Part shown: in pieces, positions 51,801 through 61,100 of the stretch
How the letters are laid out: every line of letters begins with the position of its first letter
Numbering within the stretch: position 1 is the stretch's first letter
DNA from: Acanthaster planci
Lineage: Eukaryota; Echinodermata; Asteroidea; Valvatida; Acanthasteridae
NCBI RefSeq assembly: GCF_001949145.1
Contig: NW_019091514.1
Coordinates: forward strand, 138,278-202,277
Direction of reading: 5' to 3'
DNA: 64,000 bases
Notes under the pieces: generated by a model
The model's input: the letters and a program-made list of their open reading frames with translations, nothing else
Database searches by the model: none
Told to the model about the DNA's origin: nothing
Program-made: the position numbers and the translations under genes

Positions 51801-52819
51801 AGCTTAAGTCAGAGAGCTTTCAGTGGTGCCTGTGATTTGCTCTGTCTTCAAATATCCTGAAAGGTTCTTCCAGTGAATGAGATTGTTAGGTTTTCAATTT
51901 TGTGTATTATTATACTTTTTAGTTTCTTGTTCATGCCAGTTGCATAAATGACTTATATTTTCCGTCATTAAGCATGCATGTATGTACAGACTAACTTTAC
52001 TTATGTAGTCAGCCTTTATTTCTGTGCAAATCATGTTAGATACAATCCACATTACACTACACGTTGAGGGCAGTTTGTTTACAGAGGACCTGTTCTCTTG
52101 TTCTGGTCCTCAGTAGCATAACTATGGGGGGCATTGGTACAACTTAACCCCAGGTAAATTCCAAAATCCCATAAAGCATTTGACAACCAAGGCAACCTCG
52201 TCCACTTGTGGACTTTTTTATCTCAACTCTGGCCAAACATTGGTTAGAAATTGTATATCTCTTAGGATAAATGGTATAGTATGCTTGGTGTCAAATTTGT
52301 CAGTGAGATTTGTATGTCAGACTAAAAAAAACTGTTTGTAAAAGTGCCCGTAAGTTGTTCTGTGCATAAGCATATAACCAATATGTCCCATTCTTTTACA
52401 GTTTGCTTTGCCAACTATTGTTTCTCTGTTAAATTTATGCTGAACTATTTTATAAACTTGTACATATATTTTAGTATATGAAATGTAATACTGAGTCTGC
52501 CCACTCGTTCCTCAGAACAATCTGGAAAACTTTTTGATGACAGTTACTCTTTAATAGTTTGAGATGATCGCGTAGAATTTTCACCATTTTTCAAGACTGG
52601 GATCTTGCGACAAATGTTACAGGAATGAAATATTTAGAAAAGAAATAGCGAAGTAGCAGACGAGGGGACAGTGGAAGTAATGGTTGATGGTAACTGTGTA
52701 TAGAATTTTGTTATTTTTAAAAAGGAAAATATTGGTACTTTGCCTGCATGCTGGGTGCATCAAATTTATGGTTTTAATATCAAGCATAATCTAGAGTTCT
52801 AATCCTGTGACCAGACAAT

Positions 52820-52825
52820 AATAAA
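52820..52825 (+). terminator. Candidate distal poly(A) signal of kindlin (AATAAA)
   Basis: A canonical AATAAA lies on the plus strand 5.7 kb after the kindlin stop and just before the candidate 3' end of the convergent RALGAPB gene. Confidence 0.3.
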
Positions 52826-53291
52826 GTAATGTTTTATACATAAAACAGCAGTTCCCGGTGTGTTTTTGAGTTGGCTATCAACAAATCTCCAAGATGAAGC
52901 TTCTTCCGTGAAGCAGTGCATTAACCGTGAGCACATCACAAATATTACGAGACACTTTGACAACAAAGCCATTTGTACTGCAACTGTGTGGCACCCTTCA
53001 CTATGCATAAGCTGTTAATTACACCTGCTGGTATCTAGAGCAAAGCATTTGCACAGGTTATTTTGTCAGCCACTGATGCGTTAACATCGTATTTAGTTCA
53101 CAGCGATTTAGGACTTTTTTTTATAGAATTGAATGCAGACCTCAACACAGAAATCACTTTCAATTCAGCTGTGAATTGTTGGCACTAAGAGAACCAAACC
53201 AGTTGGAACTGCGAAAAGGAAACCACATTTTGAGTTCCTAGGTAAAAGTGAAAATTACGCAGCACTCTTCACTTTTGATACTTAAAAAAGT

Positions 53292-53297
53292 TTTATT
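53292..53297 (-). terminator. Candidate poly(A) signal of RALGAPB (AATAAA on minus strand)
   Basis: TTTATT on the plus strand reads AATAAA on the minus strand. It is the first such hexamer I find after the RALGAPB stop at 55012, which would give a 3' UTR of about 1.7 kb (53270-55011). No exon or gene is recognisable between the two. Confidence 0.45.
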
Positions 53298-55011
53298 GAT
53301 ATAAGTACATTTCATTTCTCATACCTCAAACTGTGAACCATGTGTTAATGAGCACTACAGTTTATAACCTCAAACTCAAGGTAATGAACAAGGTGTGACA
53401 AGTACCACTGTGTAAGAAGAGAATGCCTGGACTCAGTTTTGTTTTAAAGGGTGGGGGGGGAGAGTTTGGACCGGATTGTGGAATTTCTGTATCCAAAGAA
53501 AGATTGACAGGTGTGGGTCTCCACACCTGCAGAACAGTTGTGTGAATATGCTTGTGTACATTCAAATCCATTCAAATGAAAACTGCTCATGCATATTCTG
53601 CATTATACACACATAAATTGGTGAAATGTGTCATTATACAGTGGTTCATGTGTTAGGCGTCACACCATCTATAACCTGCATGGAGTCCATAAACACTACA
53701 CATGCAGATTTCATCCAACACATTACCACTAATTGGCTCAGCAAGCACACATCGTTATCATGATACAACTTCAACATCCTCTAGAAAGGAAACCAAAACT
53801 GCGGACTTCTCTCATTACATTGACATATCTCACTTTTCCTTACCATGTTACAGATGAAGCGATGATTTAATCTGCTGCAACGTGAAGCACCTGCCAAAAC
53901 AAAATCCGGCCAAAAAAAAGGGACATTGCAGGCTAGAAATATACAATTTCCATTTAGATGGTTAGTCATATTCAGTTTCAAAACTTATACTGTTATTACG
54001 TGTACAGAGATGATAATAGAAAGATCACTATTGGCAAGCAAAATAAAGATGGTGGAAAGCTGCATACGGCGTCGGATGACATCCTGTAATAAAATTACCC
54101 AGCCCAAAAAGTGGAGTTCATTGAGCATCTTCTCCTGCAATTAATTGGACACCGATTCCTCCAATGACAGAGCAAAACAGTCCATCATACAAAATATTAA
54201 CTGAAGTTATTCCAATTCTATATACAAATGACGCTTATCTTTCACTGATTTATATATCTTAATTATACTCACAATTGGCTTGAGATACTTTGAAAAGATC
54301 AACTATTGCACGTGTATACAAGTACATGCTTACATTCCTATGCCTAAAATGTTGAATTGCAAGTTTGCAAGGTACATGTACATCTTATCCAGAATTTCTA
54401 TGGCGTAATCTCCCAAGCAATGCTATCTTCCAAATTATTTCCACTGAAGTTACAATGCCACAGAGGTTCAGATTTCAAGTTACATTCTACAGATGCCACT
54501 ATTTCCCCACAATTCCAAAAAAAGGATTGTCCATCATGTTTATATTGAGCAACCCCTAGTCAGCAAAGGAACTGAAATCCAACTAATCCTCCAGATGAAA
54601 TTGGACCACTGCAGTACAAGAAACGCAGTCACAATTAAGATGTGACTTTCCTTACAAAGTTGCATGTTGCCGTCACTCGCTATTGACACTGACAAAATAA
54701 TCTACACAATCTTTGCAAGCAGCAGTAATTATTCGTGACTGAGCATTTACAATCTGATGGTGACAAAATGGCTGTTTTGATTTAATCACAAGGTCTCCCA
54801 AAATGAATCAGTTACACCAGGAGTAAGTAAATTAAAGTAATGGCAGATAAGTTAACTAGGGAAATGGCAATTCAGACAGGCTTAATTAAAAACTTAAATG
54901 CTTTTGGGTTAAATGAAAATCTAATTTAAATATGAGCCATTAGTGACATCCATTTAATTACCCCTAAATGTGGTTTATCACCTGAAGTCATTAACGCTGT
55001 ATCAGTGGTGA

Positions 55012-55129
55012 TTATCTCCGGCGATTAGCAAAGAGCGCGGTGTAGAACTCGGGGACGGAGAGGCGACTGCGATACTTGTTAGCCATGTCCTGAATCTTCT
55101 GCCGTCTCTTGACATGAGGCGGGGAGTAC
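55012..55129 (-). CDS. RALGAPB: RALGAPB terminal coding exon
   Basis: Acceptor tccatcag. It encodes [20 protein letters not shown], then [13 protein letters not shown] and a TAA stop. The family ends the same way after an EFYTSLF-like motif. Confidence 0.94.
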
Positions 55130-58100
55130 CTGATGGAGACAAGTGGGTTAGTTTATTCTTTTGGGCACAGGAAGTCTGAAAGGTGGTGCTGTAGTGGAGT
55201 CCCTCAAAAGTCCAGCCACAAGTCCTATCACAAATCAGTCACAAGTTCATCCGCAACTCCAGTCACAAATATTTCCATTAGACCACTGACAAGTAACACA
55301 GACAATGACAATGGCATGTTTTTGTCACAGTTCATTTGAAGAACTTGTGGCTTGTGATAGATTTGTAGGGACTTGATGATGGTCTCCACCATAAACTTCC
55401 TTGAGGACAAACAGGCCTGTTAACCACTTGCTCCCGGGTGGAATTTGAAGTTGCATGACGTAAAACCGGGAGATTTTCAAGATTTGCTGTTTTCAAAATT
55501 CTTCGAAAAATCATAACTTCATTTACTGGACATTTACTCCCACACAAATGACTGTCTGGTGGCTACTTTAATCTAGCAGACAAAATCTACTGATGCCCGA
55601 GTATTTCAGCCTGGCCTGCCGCCTTGTAAAAAGAGCCCAGATTGTGCGGTGTTATGTAAGTTTCTTTTGTTCCCGAAATCGGCACAGTGCACTTCTGGCA
55701 TCTTTTCAATAGGGGCCAGATTAGCGTCAGTGGCATTGTATCGCTCATCACTGGAGCGCTAGAGTGCTTTTTTCCCCGTTGGTAATCTGCTCACGCTGAA
55801 TGCCACAAACAGTGGTATCATCTTTCAAAACAATGATGGATTTCCTATGGATTTTTTCAACTGAAAAATCGTTAGCAATTCCCAGCAGCTTAGTCTTTTG
55901 TTCTGAGTACGGTCTTTTGTTTCGGGCTCCCCGGTTTCGTGTATAAAGCCCTATGTGCCCGAAACCAGGCTCCCCGGCAGCATATGGTTAACATTTCATT
56001 TAACATTGTGGTGTATGATTGGTCCCAAGTACATTGTTTTTAAGTTATCAGTTTCTAACAGAGTGAACAAAAACAATAACGTAACTCACGAGTCTGTTTC
56101 CATGCGTTTCCTGTGGCAAGCATTGATGGCGGTTTGTCTGACTAACGTTCCAAGGGATCTACGACTGACCACCATACCGTCCACAAGAGGAATGGCTTGA
56201 GTTGGTCTGGATTGGGTGGGAGACAGTAAATTACAATATCTTTTGTTGGTACTCATTCAACCAGCACATTAAATAAGAGTACAGGGAGAGAGAACTGGGT
56301 CAAATTGTGTCACAAATCTGTCCTCTACAGATGATGCAGGTACATCGCCTGTGCTGAAAAATGTCCCAGTTCATTGAACTTATGGGCATCAGACGACACT
56401 GCTGTGTTATTTATTTTTTTTCAACCCTTTTGCCCGGGAAGGCCTTGGCAACAAGCCAACAAGTAACTTGTTTTCCCCACATAGCCTGCATTGGAGCTTT
56501 GGTGTTTTTCCTTTCACTTATGAGGATCCCGTCTTGTAGAGCCTTTTGCTTTTTTGAGGGGTGTCAAAAACCGATGATTATCTGGGCTTATCCTGCAGGC
56601 CGTATCATAAGTGGGTCTGCTATTTTGATGGCCTGTGATACAGATTTCTATGAGACTCTGAAGTGTCCAGTTAGAAGAAGCGTTCCCATGCTAAAATATT
56701 TGTTATTTATCAGTTTGAGAGTCTGACATCTTATGGGGATGTAATTACCTGCCGTGCATATGTATCCGGAAAAGTCCACTTTTCAGGGGGTGGATAAACA
56801 TCAGGACCACGGTGGGTTCTGCCAGGGACTTAACTTGAGAGGCTGAGTTCCCCCCTTGGCATAATGTCTCCAACCCAGTGTTCATCTCTTCAAGCAGATC
56901 CGCTGAAGAAAGAAAAAAAAAAAAGAGATCGTTGTCAAGAAGAGCACAGCATCAGATCTCCGACTACATGAATATTCATCAACTTGTGATTATGTGTAGT
57001 GGGATCCAATCTCATCCATTAGTCTTCATTCAAGGCTGTGATTTGTCCTTAGTAATTAGTTTGCACTTTGCCAAATTCATATTGGTGCTTTCTGGGAGCT
57101 TGTGAAAGATTGTTCCAGGTTTTTTACAGATAATAGATTGGAATTTACAAGGGGCTAGATCATATGCACTAATATGGCAAATATCAAGACAAGTTACTAA
57201 TTACACTTTTTAATTCCTTCATTGATTCAATACATCGTCGCTCTCAAACAGCCAAATCTGAATCTGAAAGTTTTGTTCCAATGAGATCTGAGTAACCAAA
57301 TCAAACAACAACTGGCTTTCAAAATGTTGTACTTCTGATTTTTGTGCAGTTAACATAGTTGCACTGTTATGCAGCAGGCCTATGCAATGTCACTGAACAA
57401 GTTTAGAATGAACATTAGGTGCAATAGAATTCTTTTTTAAGTCTCCAGCTGCAAATCAGCTTTCAAATACTCCTCTACTCGAGCAATCCGCCCCAAGCTG
57501 AAGTGCAACCCCAATTGGCAAAAAAAGGACAAGTGGTTACAAGCGGGTTCTTGCACGCATTCTGTGTGTACGCAAAGACCATAAATTGCCGGAATAAATT
57601 AGTTACGCGTACTCAGCATTCTCCGCGTCAAACGCGCATATACTTGCGCGCCTTATGGCGCGCCTATGCGGTGGGTACCAAAGAAAACATGCCCTCTTTT
57701 GTTCCGCTCGGAGAGGATAGAATCTAGATTCTGAGTCTTAAATGCTACCATACCAATGGATACTTCAGAGGACGTGTGTTGCACTCTGACATGAACTTCA
57801 TTTTGACACTGATAATGACAGCAAATTGATCTCGACTCACTCAACGGGAAGGCCTCACGATCGTCAAAGCTCTCCAACCAGACAATAAGCACCTTGATCT
57901 CGGGGCCCAGGGCCAGACCCTTCTTGTGCAGTGACTTCCGTCCCCTCTCCAGGGAGCCCATGGGACTGACCTGGGGCGGAGTGGTGGAGGGGGCCCCTGA
58001 GTCCGAGGGCAGGTCTAGGGTCAGACTACGGGTGCTCAAGGGGAGGGACTTGGTGCTCTTGTGGGTCAGTAGGGGGGCTGTTTTGGGAGGCTCATCAATA

Positions 58101-61100
58101 CCTGTTTTCAGAATGATCAATCACAGGAAAAACAGGTGTTACAATTTGTCGGAAGGAAGGTTTAATTACAAAATACCTGAATCTTGAGTACATTTGTGAA
58201 CTGTAACGTTCCTGAAAGAATCATTAGATACAAGTCAAAGTTACTGGGTGATATCATTTTGTCTCAACACCTCAAATGTGACTTCAAAATCAGATCGTGT
58301 CAAAAAATTATCATTTTGAAAGGATGGCCAAGTTTTGGTTCAGATGAACAACATTCTGTAGGTACTGTTCTGTGAATTTTTCGCTGGTCACTAAAACTGT
58401 TTTGTTGAGGACTGGTCCATTCTGAGCATTTCCAGTTAAACATAAGAGGAGCACTTAGACACCTACCATCACCAGCCGAGTGACGCCTGCCAGAGTTATG
58501 ATGCCTCTCGCTGGGCACCACAAAAGCTATCTCAGACATGACGTCAGCATAGTAGAGAACGTGGGTCTCTCCGTTATACAAGCTACCACCATGCACCTCA
58601 GCTGATGGTTCCTCTCCAGCTAGATGAGAGAATCAAAGTAAACTTGAAATAGGTATGCAAACTTGCAAAGGTTGTGACAGGACACTGGGCTTCTAGCGTA
58701 ATGAGCCCCGAGCTGGACCAAGAGAGGGCGCAATTTTCCAAGCAACGGAGGCTCCTTTGGTCAGAACTGCATTTCGCTGGTTCACTAACGACTATGAAAT
58801 GCACACATTACAAGCGAGTCGCTACTGACAAAATGAACACTCCCCACCTACAAGGCTCTTTTCAACAGATGAGCAGGTGCTTCTGCTCAAGGTAGATAAC
58901 TGGAGATCCTTTCTTTGTATTGTCTAGTCTAACAAAGACCTGACCTCATGTCACAAATGGATAGCAGTTTTTGTCATGGTCACTGAATGCCCATTCACAA
59001 GACCAGTCACAAGTAACAGGGTGAACAGTGACAAGGAATGCTTTTGAGGCACTCTGTTTGAGTAGCGTGTGACTTCAGACTGGTGCTCTTGTGATGGTCT
59101 TGTGGGGTCATGCGAAGGTCTAAAGAGGTCTTAACTACAACAATGATGAATATGAGGATAGGCACGGTCTTCAGAGCCACTGCAGTTGCTTTAAGAATTT
59201 CCCAATGGTTACTGACAGAAAGAATTCAAGACTGTTTAAAGTAAAAATACCTAGGAAATTTAGCACTGATGTGTGGTACGATATACCTTCTGTGGTTGGG
59301 TCAGCGGAGCTGTCTGTCTGGTCAGTAAAGGTGATCTTCCAGCTGGTGGCAACGTTTCCTGTCCAGCCCGCATGTTTGTGGACGTCCACTGACCAGCCCA
59401 AGGACCCCAGGAATTCCAGGAACTGAGGCTGGACATTAGCTCTGTCTGTCTGTGAGGCCAGTCAGGAATAATATCATTTCATCACATCATGCATCATTCA
59501 AGTGGGGAAGTAATTCTGGCAGCATGAGAAAATGGACCTCAAAAAGACACTTTGTGCAACAAGACTTGGTAATTTACACACAGTCGATGAAGACATTTAT
59601 ATTTATTGTCAGGATTCAAGCGGCATAAACAAATACACTTTCACTACGTGGAGGGCTTTCTGAATTGTCATAACATTTATACACTCAATTTTGAGCACGA
59701 CAACCTTACCACATTCTGTATGATAGCCTGGGCTTCGGACTGTCCAGCCTTGACGTAGAAGATGAAAGCTGTATCGTAGGTCCGACTCGGAATGGCATCG
59801 AGCGCGCTCAGGTCACTGGTAAAGTTTGCTAAGTCATCGTCAAGGGCAACCACAGCAGGTGGGATGGAACTGTTCTCCGGATCCTGGCGAGGTAACAGAG
59901 ACAAAAGGGGGAAAAAATGACGCCAATATTTGGTTCATGCTCAAGCAAGGGGACAGGACAAACAGTTGCTTGAATGTAACCAGCAGTTCAGTTTGTCATG
60001 ACAGAATTATTGAAATAATAGTACCTATCAACTTATAACATGCATTTATCTGAAGATCCAGTCGAGGCACTGTCCACCATTATTATCCATGCTCACTGAG
60101 CCAATAAACATTCCTAAGACTATTTCAGCTCCCTCGGGAGTATACAGCTCAATGCCATTATTTCAGGTACACCTGCTAATCAAATACAACAAATGTCCCT
60201 ACCCTCACAGGTACCTATTTATATTCCTGGGTGGAGACAGGCAAGTGGGAGTAAAGTGACTTGTCCAAAGTCACAACATATACACCGCTTGCAGGATTCA
60301 AATCTCCGAGCTTATGTTTGAGTCAGAACCCCTAACCAATGAACTACATGCCTCCAAACAAATGCATGGAAACAAGGTGGGCATATTGGTAAAAATGTGT
60401 GCAAGAGATTTGTACACATAATGTTGAAAAGTGAGTATCAATGTTTACCTCCAATGCAGGTAATTTCAAAAATTAGGGGACCAAAAGTGTGACATTTTGT
60501 GTCCCTGTTACATCTGACCGTTGTTATTTGACACGGAAATATCACCGGAATTGATTTCAAACTACTACTATTCGTTTTTCAGGTAATTTGCATTAATTCC
60601 TCACTCTCAGAAATTAGAAAATGTGTTCTGAACTTACAAAATCATATGTCTGATGTGATAGGGACACGAACAAAATGGCCTCCTAATTTCTGGAATTACC
60701 CACATGTCTAACACACAGTGCCTTGAACAGTTCCTGCTGAGCTTTCTCCTTGCAGTTGCTTAGCACAGAAATACTTGTTCAGTAAAAAAATAGTTTTACC
60801 AGTCAATGTGCCATGGAATGTATACTGTCTGTGACTGATTTCAAGCTCATTTGTGCTGAGAGCTTCTAGTTGCTAAGCAGCATTAAGCAGCATTTTGCAC
60901 TTAGCAGCTTCATGAAATAACACCGTGTCTAAAGGGGGCGTTTTGGCAGTGGCTATGGATATTTCCTGCAGCACATTAATACCCAATGCCAAAGTCATAG
61001 CCACAAAACAACAAATTCAGATGTGACTGATCACATGAACAAATCAAGCCGTGTTTCAGCCTACCTTAAGCGAGTCAAGACTCAAGTATCCTAAGTGAGA

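Larger units (their letters stand above)
47104..52840 (+). other. Downstream of kindlin: probable long 3' UTR
   Basis: No coding exon is recognisable here. The stretch is AT-rich, and by eye poorer in TACATGTA words than the introns. Plus-strand poly(A)-signal candidates are ATTAAA at 48015-48020 and 49173-49178 and AATAAA at 52820-52825. The first would give a 0.9 kb 3' UTR, the last about 5.7 kb. A copy of a local dispersed repeat lies at 51640-51800. The open frame at 50479-50739 has no family I recognise. Confidence 0.45.
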
